From NCBI GenBank assembly GCA_050953365.1, contig JBMNMN010000017.1, positions 1-33,285 of the forward strand: 33,285 nucleotides of DNA, in the 5' to 3' direction. This document shows positions 17,475 to 25,810 of the stretch, one piece after another (the first letter of the stretch is position 1; each line of letters starts with the position of its first letter). The notes below the pieces were generated by a model that was given only the letters and a program-made list of their open reading frames with translations, made no database searches and was not told the origin of the DNA. The stretch is from UBA1426 sp050953365. GTDB lineage: Bacteria; Bacillota; Clostridia; Peptostreptococcales; Anaerovoracaceae. Both the position numbers and the translations under genes were made by a program.

Positions 17475-17500
17475 GTTATCCGTTGAATTAAATAAAATGC

Positions 17501-17607
17501 CTTATCAAGAGCGGCTGAGGGATTAGGCCCTATGAAGCCCGGCAACCTGCCTGTTTTTCGGAACGGCAAAGGTGCCAAGTCCTACAGAATTTATTCTGAA
17601 AGATGAG
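17501..17607 (+). promoter_or_regulatory. SAM-I (S-box) riboswitch aptamer
   Basis: Classic S-box sequence: CTTATCAAGAGCGGCTGAGG at the 5' side, GGCCCTATGAAGCCCGGCAACC, AAGGTGCCAAGTCCTACAG and the closing TGAAAGATGAG. P1 forms from CTTATC (17501-17506) and GATGAG (17602-17607). The 3' strand of P1 runs into GGGG, which can pair with CCCTC of the downstream terminator to form the antiterminator. High SAM should favour termination and lower metK expression. Confidence 0.97.
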
Positions 17608-17626
17608 GGGAACTGTATGTAATTTC

Positions 17627-17650
17627 CCTCTTCGAAAGAAGAGGTTTTTT
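17627..17650 (+). terminator. Riboswitch-controlled terminator before metK
   Basis: CCTCTTC (17627-17633) pairs with GAAGAGG (17638-17644) around a GAAA tetraloop, followed by six T's. It is the expression platform of the SAM-I riboswitch; metK starts 34 nt later. Confidence 0.95.
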
Positions 17651-17684
17651 CTTTACAGAAGCCCGGAAATGGAGGAACAAACAA

Positions 17685-18881
17685 ATGAGAAAAATTTTAT
17701 TTACATCTGAATCGGTAACGGAAGGGCATCCGGATAAGTTGTGTGATCAGATTTCTGACGCTATTTTGGATGCGGTGCTGGAACAGGACCCTTATGCCAG
17801 AGTTGCCGTTGAAACGACAGCCACCACCGGTATGGTTATGGTTATGGGTGAAATGACGACAGAGTGCTATGTAGACATCCCACGCCTGATTCGAAGCGTG
17901 ATCACCGATATAGGTTATGATAGAGGCGAGTATGGATTTGATGGAAATACCTGCGCAGTGCTCACCGCCATCGACGAGCAATCGCCGGACATTGCTATCG
18001 GCGTGAACAAGGCTTTGGAATACAGAGAAGGGGCTCTTGACGACCAGTTAGATGCTATCGGCGCGGGAGACCAGGGTATCATGTTCGGCTATGCCACTAA
18101 CGAGACTCCCGAACTCATGCCTATTGCTATTTCCCTTTCTCATAAGCTGGCAAAGAAATTGGCGGAGATCAGGAAATCCGGTGAGCTGCCTTATTTGAGG
18201 CCGGACGGGAAAACTCAGGTAACGGTGGAATATGAAGATAAGAAAGTGGTTCGTGTCGATACGGTGCTGATTTCTGCGCAGCACGACCCGGATGTGACCC
18301 AGGAACAGATTCGAAACGACCTTATTGCTAAGGTAATTAAGCCGGTGATTCCGAAAGAGCTGCTGACTGAAGAGACGAAGTATTTTATCAATCCTACCGG
18401 ACGGTTTGTCATAGGCGGTCCCCACGGTGATTCGGGGCTTACGGGCAGAAAGATCATCGTGGACACATACGGTGGTTATGGTAAGCACGGAGGCGGTTGT
18501 TTTTCCGGAAAGGATCCTACGAAGGTAGACCGGTCCGCCGCATATATGGCCCGCTATATTGCAAAAAACATTGTGGCTGCGGGGCTGGCGGACGAATGTG
18601 AAGTGCAGTTTGCTTATGCCATAGGTGTTGCAAAGCCGGTTTCCATCTTTGTGGACAGCTTTGGAACCGGTAAAATATCCGACGAAAAGTTGGCTGAAAT
18701 TGTGGAGGCTAATTTTGACTTTCGCCCTGCAGCCATCATTCGGGATCTGGATCTCAGGCGTCCTATTTATCGCCAACTGGCAGCCTACGGCCACTTCGGG
18801 CGGCCCGAGCTGGATCTGCCCTGGGAACGGACGGATAAGGCGGAATTATTGAGAGCCGAGGCGCAAAAATTAGCCGAATAA
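17685..18881 (+). CDS. metK: S-adenosylmethionine synthetase
   Basis: 398 residues, the usual length. Makes SAM from methionine and ATP in the cytoplasm. Motifs include TSESVTEGHPDKLCDQISDA (7-26), GAGDQGIMFGYA (126-137) with the ATP-binding signature, and the phosphate-binding loop GGGCFSGKDPTKVDRS (269-284). In that loop residue 272 is Cys where Ala is usual; the change is probably harmless but worth noting. TGGAGG precedes the ATG. Control is by the SAM-I riboswitch just upstream. No gene follows in the same transcript within 200 nt, and no obvious terminator is seen after it. Confidence 0.97.
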   Translation: MRKILFTSESVTEGHPDKLCDQISDAILDAVLEQDPYARVAVETTATTGMVMVMGEMTTECYVDIPRLIRSVITDIGYDRGEYGFDGNTCAVLTAIDEQSPDIAIGVNKALEYREGALDDQLDAIGAGDQGIMFGYATNETPELMPIAISLSHKLAKKLAEIRKSGELPYLRPDGKTQVTVEYEDKKVVRVDTVLISAQHDPDVTQEQIRNDLIAKVIKPVIPKELLTEETKYFINPTGRFVIGGPHGDSGLTGRKIIVDTYGGYGKHGGGCFSGKDPTKVDRSAAYMARYIAKNIVAAGLADECEVQFAYAIGVAKPVSIFVDSFGTGKISDEKLAEIVEANFDFRPAAIIRDLDLRRPIYRQLAAYGHFGRPELDLPWERTDKAELLRAEAQKLAE

Positions 18882-19020
18882 ATATACTATTTATGCCACA
18901 CTTTATGCGACACTATGCGGCTGAAGAAACCCGAAGCAGACGGTTCGAATATACTATGATATGAAGATTTTGTGGGCATAGAGCAACGAAGAGCGGATGT
19001 TGGGAATTTGAGTATTTATA

Positions 19021-19049
19021 TTGACCGCAACCGCACTTTATAATAAAAT
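19021..19049 (+). promoter_or_regulatory. Putative sigma-A promoter of the aspartate kinase gene
   Basis: TTGACC (19021-19026), 17-bp spacer, TAAAAT (19044-19049). The rest of the 200-bp gap after metK shows no gene, tRNA or riboswitch that I can recognise. Confidence 0.55.
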
Positions 19050-19082
19050 AAACGGCAAATCAAAAAAACAGAGGGACATTCT

Positions 19083-20420
19083 ATGGGAATAATTGTTTCT
19101 AAATTCGGAGGAAGCTCCGTAGCCGACGGAATTCAGTTGGCCAAACTTAAAAAAATAATCGAACAGAATGATGAGAGAAAATATGTGATTGTATCGGCTC
19201 CGGGAAAACGATTTGAACAGGACAACAAAGTCACGGACCTGCTTTACTTATGCAAAGCCCATATTGACCACAATGTGGATTATAAACAGATTTTCCAGGT
19301 GGTTTGCGACCGGTTCCTGGCGCTTAAAATGAACCTGAATATCGATGTGGATCTGGATAAGGAATTCGCCGAGATCGATAGAAAGTTACAAAGCAATGCC
19401 AGCGAAGACTATATTGCAAGCCGGGGAGAGTATCTGACGGCTCTGGTTGTTTCGGCTTATCTGGGCTATGATTTCGTAGATACGGCCGGTTTGATTTGTT
19501 TCGATGAGAGAGGCAAACTCCTGGATGATGAAACAAACAGAAGATTGTCGGAAGAAATTCTCAAACATGAGAGAGCCGTAATTCCCGGTTTTTACGGAAG
19601 CAAACCTGACGGAAGCATTAAGACCTTTTCCAGAGGAGGCTCCGATATAACGGGTTCATTGGTGGCGCGGGCAGTAAAGGCAGACGTCTACGAAAACTGG
19701 ACGGATGTGTCCGGTTTCATGGTGGCGGACCCGAGGATCGTAAAGAATCCGAAATGGATTGACACGGTTTCCTATAAGGAATTGAGAGAGCTTTCTTACA
19801 TGGGCGCTTCCGTTTTGCATGAGGATGCCATCTATCCGGTGCGCGCCAGCAACATTCCCATCAACATCCGCAACACCAACGACCCCGATCATCCGGGCAC
19901 TTTGATCGTTTCCGATACCAGTGAAAAAGAGGACGATAAAATCATAACCGGCATCGCCGGTAGCAAGGATTTTGTTGTCATAGCTATTTATAAAAACATG
20001 ATGAGCGCAGAGGCCGGTTTTGTGCGGCGCTGCCTGAGCATTTTGGAGGATTACGGGATTCCCGTGGAGCATTTACCCAGCGGCATTGACACCATTTCCA
20101 TTGTGCTGTCGAAAAAGAAGCTCAACGGCAAACTGGAAGATATCGTTGAAGAAATGCACAGGCGCCTTTTGCCCGACAGTCTGGATGTATACGAGAATAT
20201 GGCGCTGATCGCAACGGTAGGAAGAGGTATGAACCGGCGTCGCGGCGTGTCTGCGAAGCTGTTCAACGCTCTCTACCAGGCGGGTATCAATGTTCGGATG
20301 ATCGACCAAGGTTCCAGCGAAATGAATATTATCGTCGGTGTAGAGAACGTGGACTTTGAGAACGCCATCCGAGCCATTTACAATGCATTCTTTGAAGAGG
20401 AAGAAGAAAGCAAAGCCTAA
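19083..20420 (+). CDS. Aspartate kinase
   Basis: 445 residues. Phosphorylates aspartate, the first step to lysine, threonine and methionine. The N-terminal kinase domain begins with SKFGGSSVADG (K7 in the KFGGSS motif). SRGEYLTALVVSAYLG (about 113-128), FSRGGSDITGSLVA and WTDVSGFMVADPRIV follow. The C-terminal third holds two ACT domains (one from about residue 300, with the second ending near IRAIYNAFFEE), the allosteric feedback region. The tail EEEEESKA is acidic. GAGGGA precedes the ATG. The gene follows metK in the same direction but has its own likely promoter. The 44-bp repeat array starts 15 nt after its stop. Confidence 0.95.
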   Translation: MGIIVSKFGGSSVADGIQLAKLKKIIEQNDERKYVIVSAPGKRFEQDNKVTDLLYLCKAHIDHNVDYKQIFQVVCDRFLALKMNLNIDVDLDKEFAEIDRKLQSNASEDYIASRGEYLTALVVSAYLGYDFVDTAGLICFDERGKLLDDETNRRLSEEILKHERAVIPGFYGSKPDGSIKTFSRGGSDITGSLVARAVKADVYENWTDVSGFMVADPRIVKNPKWIDTVSYKELRELSYMGASVLHEDAIYPVRASNIPINIRNTNDPDHPGTLIVSDTSEKEDDKIITGIAGSKDFVVIAIYKNMMSAEAGFVRRCLSILEDYGIPVEHLPSGIDTISIVLSKKKLNGKLEDIVEEMHRRLLPDSLDVYENMALIATVGRGMNRRRGVSAKLFNALYQAGINVRMIDQGSSEMNIIVGVENVDFENAIRAIYNAFFEEEEESKA

Positions 20421-20435
20421 AAAATATGTGCTTTT

Positions 20436-20838
20436 ACTGAAACCCTTACGGTAATCTTTACTGAAACAAGAATATTCCTTGCAAAATAAAAGATATGCAT
20501 CGTGACTGAAACAAGAATATTTCTTACAAATAAAGGATACGCGTCGTAACTGAAACAAGAATATTCGTTACAAATAAAGGATACGCGTCGTAACTGAAAC
20601 AAGTACAAATAAAAGATATGCATCGTGACTGAAACAAGAATATTTCTTACAAATAAAGGATACGCGTCGTAACTGAAACAAGAATATTTCTTACAAATAA
20701 AGGATACGCGTCTTGACTGAAACAAGTACAAATAAAAGATATGCATCGTGACTGAAACAAGAATATTTCTTACAAATAAAGGATACGCGTCGTAACTGAA
20801 ACAAGAATATTTGTTACAAATAAATGATATGCGTCGTA
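20436..20838 (+). repeat. Tandem array of a 44-bp unit with higher-order 123-bp period
   Basis: Nine units each begin ACTGAAACAAG, at 20460, 20505, 20549, 20593, 20628, 20672, 20716, 20751 and 20795, after a partial one at 20436. Most are 44 bp; the units at 20593 and 20628-adjacent pattern position 20716 are shortened to 35 bp. The order short-long-long (35+44+44) occurs twice as 123-bp blocks (20593-20715, 20716-20838). The unit core is ACGCGT in most copies and ATGCAT in others, two palindromes related by paired changes. There are no variable spacers, so it is not a CRISPR. The array lies in the 3' flank of the aspartate kinase gene. Confidence 0.9.
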
Positions 20839-20855
20839 CAGTCGTACAGAGATAC

Positions 20856-20890
20856 AAAGGCTGCGGGAATGACTCGCAGCCTTTCCTTTT
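20856..20890 (+). terminator. Probable terminator after the 44-bp array
   Basis: AAAGGCTGCG (20856-20865) pairs with CGCAGCCTTT (20875-20884) around a 9-nt loop, followed by CCTTTT. The aspartate kinase transcript probably reads through the repeat array and ends here. Confidence 0.8.
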
Positions 20891-20981
20891 GTCCTGCGCG
20901 GAAAGGGGGTGCTTCGTTTACCAGGTTGGTGGCAAATGAAACGTCCCCCCTGTCACCTGATTTGAGATAGTGTAAAATTAA

Positions 20982-21365
20982 ATAGGCCCTTTTGCGCTTG
21001 ATTTAGTTCAGATAGGACCTATTTTCTGCTGTTAGAAGCGGAATTCGGAGCCGAAAGGGTGGTATATAGGTCTAATACCATATTGCCGGCCGTGTTGTAA
21101 CCCTACTATTTTTGATTTTATAGGTATAACCGCTCTTGATTTGACTTGAATTAAACCTATTTCTTGCCGTCGGAAGCGAAATTCGAAGCCTCAAAGGTCG
21201 GTATATAGGTTTAAAATCGTTTTGTGGGCCGTGTTGTAACCCTACTTTTCTTGATTTTATAGGCCTAATTTCACTTGGCTTGAACCGATTTAAGCCTATC
21301 TCTACGGTTGAAAGCGAGATTTGGGGGCATAATTTGCAAATAATAGACCTAATATCGCTGTGTTT
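20982..21365. repeat. Tandem 138-bp repeats, two good copies and one degenerate
   Basis: Copies begin with ATAGG at 20982, 21120 and 21259 (periods 138 and 139). The first two share long blocks such as GGCCGTGTTGTAACCCTACT and TTGATTTTATAGG; the third has drifted. Throughout, the motif ATAGG-n-yTAA and its inverse TTAr-n-CCTAT recur many times in both orientations. No reading frame is conserved, so the constraint, if any, is on DNA or RNA. Confidence 0.8.
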
Positions 21366-21516
21366 ACCATAGATTAACCCTATTGATTGACTGACTAGAT
21401 ATAATCTTTATCGCTTTTGCACATTACATGGACCATAGATTAACCCTATTGATTGACTGACTAAATATAATCTTTATCGCCTTTGCACATTACATGGACC
21501 ATTGATTAACCCTATT
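21366..21516. repeat. Tandem 66-bp repeats, two copies plus a partial third
   Basis: Copies start ACCATAGATTAACCCTATTG at 21366 and 21432 and differ at only two positions. A third, partial copy (ACCATTGATTAACCCTATT) starts at 21498. After it, short CCTATT and TGATTGA words continue to about 21565. It shares the CCTAT word with the adjacent 138-bp array. Confidence 0.85.
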
Positions 21517-21628
21517 AATTATTGATTGATTGACCCTATTAGTGGGCTAAACCTATTAGTTTAGTGGGCTAAATAAGAAAAGCTGTCAGGCAGAAACTAT
21601 ACCGCAACTTGACATGGCCCCGATTCGA

Positions 21629-23258
21629 CTTAGAGTATAATTTTAGTTGGCAAAGAAAGAAAAAAGGAAGAGAGCAAAGCCCTCTTCCCCTCATACAAGA
21701 AGTCCTGTAAGATTGGATTTGCAGAAACAACCAACAGGAGGCTTGTATGATGAAAACCATGTTATCAGAGAAGAGACTAGACTTCAATGCTTTAGAGAAA
21801 GAGATTTTCCGAATCGGATGCGAGTATGCAGCAAGCCTGATGGAAGAAGTGCTAAAGCGGATGGATAAGCAACTTGCAGAAAGCAGGGATAAAAAGACGT
21901 ATCGGCATAAGGGCAGCCGGGCTACAACATTAAAAACACTAATGGGTGAGGTTACCTATGATAGAACCGTATATGAGACAACCCTTGAAACGGGTGAAAA
22001 AGCCTGCGTTTACCTGTTGGATGAAGTGTTGAAAATGGCTACCTTTGGGAAAGTGACAAGGAATCTCGCAACAAGGATCGCCGAGAGTGTAAGTGTCTGT
22101 TCTTACCGGGAAACAGCGGATAAAGTGAGCAGCATGACAGGGCAAGCAATTAGCCACGGAGGTGCCTGGAATGTGATACAGGACTTGGGCGAGAAGCTAG
22201 AGAAAGTAGAGAAAGCCGAAGCGCAGAAGGCGGAAAAAGGTGAAGGAAAAGGTGAGATAACCACAGCCATACTGTTTGAAGAAGCGGATGGCGTTTGGAT
22301 CAATATGCAGGGGAAAGACCGTCCGGAAAATGCAAGGAAACGTGAGATGAAGATGGCAGTAGCCTATGATGGATGGGAAAAGGAGTCGGAAAGACGTTAT
22401 GCCCTGCGAAACAAGATAATGGTTTGCGGCTTCGAAGATGCAGGATCCTTTCAAAAAAAGAAGGAAGGAGCCATCGCTTCCGTATTCAACACCGATGAAA
22501 TTGAAATACGCATTCTAAACGGAGATGGAGGAGAGTGGATCAAGGGAGGGCTTGTGGATGAAGATGTACATTTCCAGCTGGACCCATTCCACAAGAACCG
22601 TGAGATCCTAAGGAAAGTAAAGAATGTAGAGCAGAGAAAGATCATACACAAATTGCTTTCGGAAAAGAGGATTGCAGAGCTATTGCAATATTTAAGATGG
22701 ATCGGGGAACAGGAAGAGGAGCCGGATGAACAGAAGAAGCTTCTGAAGCTTTATCAATACTTCAGAAGCAATCAGGAAGGTCTCATTCCCTATCAGGAAA
22801 GAGGGTTGAAACTACCATCGCCACCGGTGGGTGTAGAATACCGAAATCTTGGAACAATGGAGCACCATGTATGTGATGGTGCAGCCAAGCGGATGAAGCA
22901 TCAGAAAGCCAGTTGGAGCAAGCAAGGTGCATCAAACCTAGGACGTATCTTGTGCAAGAAAGTATGTGGAAAGCTTCATCAAGCCGTAACGTCCTTATCA
23001 AAGGTGGAATTACCGGAGCGGTATACGCAAGAGATAGAGGAAATCCTAAGTGCAGCAAAAGCTCCGAAGACGGATGGGCAAGGCTATCTTTACCCAGTTA
23101 GAGGAGGCAAGCCCTTTAACAGTACATTCGTAACAAACGGCCGTAAAGCGATTATCAATCTGCTAAATGATAGAGTTAGCAGTGAACTGATTTATCGGTA
23201 AGATGGATAGCCGGCAGGCGGAAGCAAAATTACGAACAAACCAACCATACTATGGATA
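21629..23258 (+). mobile_element. Second, divergent ISLre2-family element, ends uncertain
   Basis: One ISLre2-type transposase gene with about 115 nt upstream. The left end is guessed from similarity of TTAGAGTATAATTTTAGTTGG (about 21630) to the left end of the intact copy. The right end is guessed near CCAACCATACTATGG (about 23242-23256). The ends match each other poorly and no target duplication was found, so the element is probably old or has lost an end. It abuts the repeat-filled element to its left. Confidence 0.45.
21747..23201 (+). CDS. ISLre2-family (UPF0236) transposase, divergent copy
   Basis: 484 residues, intact frame. CAGGAGG lies upstream of ATG 21747. Family features: an N-terminal helical region with YRHKGSR, TLMGEVTYDRTVYE, ILFEEADGVWINMQGKDR, LNGDGGEWIKGG, FQLDPFHKNREI and EHHVCDGAAKRMKHQKASWS near the C-terminus. 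These align in order with motifs of the transposase at 15989, but the two differ throughout, so they belong to different subgroups and are not a recent duplication. A Lys/Glu-rich segment (EKVEKAEAQKAEKGEGKGE) sits mid-protein. Confidence 0.9.
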   Translation: MMKTMLSEKRLDFNALEKEIFRIGCEYAASLMEEVLKRMDKQLAESRDKKTYRHKGSRATTLKTLMGEVTYDRTVYETTLETGEKACVYLLDEVLKMATFGKVTRNLATRIAESVSVCSYRETADKVSSMTGQAISHGGAWNVIQDLGEKLEKVEKAEAQKAEKGEGKGEITTAILFEEADGVWINMQGKDRPENARKREMKMAVAYDGWEKESERRYALRNKIMVCGFEDAGSFQKKKEGAIASVFNTDEIEIRILNGDGGEWIKGGLVDEDVHFQLDPFHKNREILRKVKNVEQRKIIHKLLSEKRIAELLQYLRWIGEQEEEPDEQKKLLKLYQYFRSNQEGLIPYQERGLKLPSPPVGVEYRNLGTMEHHVCDGAAKRMKHQKASWSKQGASNLGRILCKKVCGKLHQAVTSLSKVELPERYTQEIEEILSAAKAPKTDGQGYLYPVRGGKPFNSTFVTNGRKAIINLLNDRVSSELIYR

Positions 23259-23390
23259 GTGCCGCCATGTGGACAACCTAAAAGGTTGACGCACAAGGCT
23301 TGGACAACAAAAGACACGTTGCCCACACTCTACACAATGAAGCTGCTACTGCTACCCTGCGCCTTAAAAAGAGCGTTTATGCCGCGAAAG

Positions 23391-23512
23391 CCTGTTTATT
23401 TGGGGCTGTCCCTCTGGTAAACTCTCGGCGGCAGAAATGACGCCCGACAGAAGCGGGTTATTTCTGCCTAAAAAAAGGGGGTCCAGAGGGACAGGGGCCC
23501 CATGTAAACAGG
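23391..23512. repeat. 122-bp imperfect palindrome with nested hairpin
   Basis: The left arm 23391-23417 (CCTGTTTA, then GGGGC, then TGTCCCTCTGG) is matched by the right arm 23483-23512 (CCAGAGGGACA, GGGGCCCC, TAAACAGG), differing by two bases and a 3-nt insertion. Inside, GGCAGAAAT (23430-23438) pairs with ATTTCTGCC (23460-23468) above a CCCG/CGGG stem. No frame is present. It could fold into one long hairpin in DNA or RNA. The design fits a miniature palindromic repeat of the kind scattered through clostridial genomes; copy number cannot be seen from one window. Confidence 0.75.
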
Positions 23513-23590
23513 ACCGTGGAATAAATGCGGAATATCCATCAAAACATCACAGGAAACTTGTATGGACAAAACTTGCCAACGATTACTTGA

Positions 23591-23710
23591 CAGGACGAGA
23601 GTAACACTCTAAAGATGGACGAGAGTAGCACTCTAAAGATGGACGAGAGCAACACTCTAAAGATGGACGAGAGCAACACTCTAAAGATGGACGAGAGCAA
23701 CATTCTGGAG
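23591..23710 (+). repeat. Five tandem copies of a 24-bp unit
   Basis: Unit ATGGACGAGAGCAACACTCT plus AAAG, starting near 23591 and at 23615, 23639, 23663 and 23687; the last copy diverges after GAGAGCAAC. Each unit has a small AGAG/CTCT inverted repeat. The period is a multiple of three, so it reads as the octapeptide DESNTLKM on the plus strand. It lies directly before the metallo-beta-lactamase gene. Confidence 0.92.
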
Positions 23711-23722
23711 GAAATGGGATGA
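23615..23722 (+). CDS. Possible 35-residue octapeptide-repeat ORF overlapping the next start
   Basis: The frame reads three DES(S/N)TLKM repeats and ends DESNILEEMG; the stop TGA overlaps the ATG of the following metallo-beta-lactamase gene (ATGA, 23719-23722), the layout of translational coupling. GGAGG inside its last repeat can serve the downstream gene. There is no good ribosome binding site for this ORF itself; AAAG precedes each ATG. It may be only a by-product of the DNA repeat, so it is listed at low confidence. Confidence 0.25.
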   Translation: MDESSTLKMDESNTLKMDESNTLKMDESNILEEMG

Positions 23723-25418
23723 AGATTAAAGTTTTTAGGAGCAGCAACATCCGTCACCGGTTCCTGCCATCTGATCACAACGGAAAAGAGCAAAATACTG
23801 TTGGATTGCGGCATGTTTCAAGGCAATGACGATCTTGAGGAATTAAACTGGGAGCCTTTTGATTTCGACCCGGCTGAACTGGACTTTGTTCTTGCTCAGC
23901 CATGCGCACATCGATCATAGCGGAAGAATTCCTTTGCTGGTGAAGCGGGGATTTTGCGGAAAGATATACTGTACGGATGCAACCGCGGACTTGCTGGAAG
24001 TGATGCTGAGGGACAGCGCGTATATTCAGCAAAAGGAGGCGGAGTGGCAAAACCGAAAAAATGAGCGGGCCGGAAGGCCCCTGGTCGAGCCTCTCTACAC
24101 GATCAGGGATGCGGAAGTCGCATTGAGGCACATAGAGCCAGTACTATATAACCAGTTGCTGGCTCCCGGTGAGGATGTAAAGGTAGTATTCAACGATGCA
24201 GGCCATATCTCTGGGATCCTCCATCATCGAGCTCTTCGTAAAGGAGAATGGCGAGCCTTCGAAGCTGGTATTCACCGGAGACCTTGGGCATGAGGAACAA
24301 GCCCATTCTCAGGGACCCGACCATTATTAAAAAAGCCGATTTCGTAATTATGGAGGCGACTTACGGAGACCGGGTCCACGCAGCAGATTCGGCAAGCATG
24401 GATAGAATTGATCCATGTCATCCTTAAGACCGTGGCCAGAGGCGGCAACGTCATCATTCCTTCCTTTGCTGTCGGGCGGACGCAGGAGTTGATTTACCTG
24501 TTCAACCGTTTCTACGAAGAGCATGAGGAGTACAGAGCGGCCTTGGACGACATCATGGTCTACGTGGACAGCCCGATGGCCACATCCGCAACCGAAGTAT
24601 TCCGCAGGAATGCCCAGGTATTCGATGAGGAAACCAAAGCTTACATATTGAAGGGAGACCAACCCTCTGGATTTTAAAAACCTGAAATTCACCCGGACCA
24701 GCGAGGACTCCAAAGCCCTGAATCATCGACCCGGAACCCAAGGTCATTATATCGGCCAGCGGCATGTGCGAGGCGGGCCGGATCAAGCACCACTCTGAAG
24801 CATAACCTGTGGAATCCGAAAGGCCAGCATCAGTATTTGTAGGGTATCAGAGGTGAGGGCACCCTTGGAAGATCCATCGTGGACGGAGACAAGACGGTGT
24901 CCATATTCGGCGAGCGCATTCACGTGGAGGCCGAGATACATAACTTCCACGGGCTTTTCAGGCCATGCGGACAAGGAGAACCTGTATGGAATGGGTGGGA
25001 GGCCTCCGGAGAGCCGCCTCATGAGATCTTCCTTGTACATGGGGAAGCAGACGCGAAAAAGCAGTCTGGCCGAAGCCATTCGAGAGGCTATATGGTTACC
25101 AGTGCATCGATGTGCAGCAGGTGTCGGAGTATACCCTTTCAAAAGACGGAGCCGTGACCCGGGAGGATATTGAGACCAGGCTGGTCAGCCCCGAGTCCAT
25201 ATGGGCAATCAAAAAGAAGTTATACAATGTCCACGATGAACTTGTAAAAGTGCTGTACAATACGCAACTAGCCGTCACCGGCGTATCGCCCGGAACAGGT
25301 GGCGGACATCAGCAATCTTATACTTGAGATAGAAAAGAACATCTCTAAATCTAGGTTCCGCAGTAACCCGCCAGGGGGATCCTTACGTGCAGCGGGGAAG
25401 GGACCTGTTAGCGGATAA
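23719..25418 (+). pseudogene. Beta-CASP metallo-beta-lactamase (RNA exonuclease-like), many frameshifts
   Basis: Pieced together over frames, this is an RNase-type MBL/beta-CASP protein of about 530-560 residues (KIKxLGAATSVTGS at the start). Key motifs survive: LSHAHIDHSGRIPLL (metal site), GHISG, FTGDLG, the beta-CASP stretches PSFAVGRTQELIYLF and ISASGMCEAGRI, and FSGHADKENL. At least ten single-base frame changes interrupt it, for example an extra T in TTTTT near 23733, an extra C near 24285, 24663 and 24957, and an extra G near 24987. Most are +1 changes and the intervening residues are conserved, which favours sequencing error over long decay. The start follows GGAGG. The end is approximate. 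Confidence 0.75.
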
Positions 25419-25810
25419 GTAAGAACATTTTGAAAGCCTGCGAAGTGTAGCGAAGGCTGGGTCGATTCGAAGAATGTATTACCGGTGCTCAATACACGAA
25501 TGCTGCTATGCAAGGGCGGAATCCATTATACGGAGATCTGCCCGTCGGAGTTTGATCTGTTCTCACGAATAGTAATCATACGCTCACGGAGTCATGAACT
25601 GCGCTTGCAGATCGCACATTATTGGGTCAGCCCCCGTGGGTCATAGAAGTTACTCCCTTAAACCACCATTATTACATTTGAGAAATTTGTATCATTTTTG
25701 CTCCAAAAACTACTTCACATTCGATAATTTGTGATATACTGTCTTTGACCGTCTGTTGTTTTAATCTTTTATTTGTCTTATCCTTCACGACAGTCAAAAA
25801 GGGGGCAGCT
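25419..25810 (+). promoter_or_regulatory. Intergenic region before the sigma-54 activator; palindrome over a -10-like box
   Basis: Most of the 392 bp shows no gene or repeat I can support. Near its right end TCACA-N10-TGTGA (25715-25734) forms an inverted repeat directly followed by TATACT (25735-25740), a -10-like box; TTCACA could be the -35 but the spacing is only 15. This may be the promoter with an operator for the activator gene at 25811. Sequence quality here may be as poor as in the flanking genes. Confidence 0.3.

Larger units (their letters stand above)
20966..21619 (+). mobile_element. Putative non-autonomous ISLre2-type element filled with tandem repeats
   Basis: The left end GATAGTGTAAAAT (20966-20978) is identical over 13 bases to the left end of the intact ISLre2 copy at 15882. 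The right end has CAACTTGACA (21605-21614), identical over 10 bases to that copy's right end and in the correct outward orientation. Flanks CTGATTTGA (20957-20965) and CCGATTCGA (21620-21628) look like an aged 9-bp target duplication (7 of 9). The 654-bp interior has no transposase and no convincing gene, only repeats. An alternative is a decayed element whose interior was replaced. Confidence 0.5.

Noticed and set aside
18940..18960. tRNA T-arm-like GGTTCGAAT
   Set aside because: No acceptor stem, D-arm or anticodon arm can be built around it.
20436..20838. CRISPR array
   Set aside because: Units are directly joined and almost identical along their full length; there are no variable spacers and no cas genes.
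20417..20857. Minus-strand 146-residue repetitive protein across the 44-bp array
   Set aside because: The frame stays open only because the 123-bp block is a multiple of three; no ribosome binding site, and the sequence is Tyr/Phe/Cys-rich without domain character.
23391..23512. Integron attC site
   Set aside because: Palindromic, but lacks the paired R/L core sites and there is no integrase or cassette structure.
23539..23814. Minus-strand 91-residue ORF with SSIFRVLL repeats
   Set aside because: Merely the reverse reading of the 24-bp repeats; no ribosome binding site.
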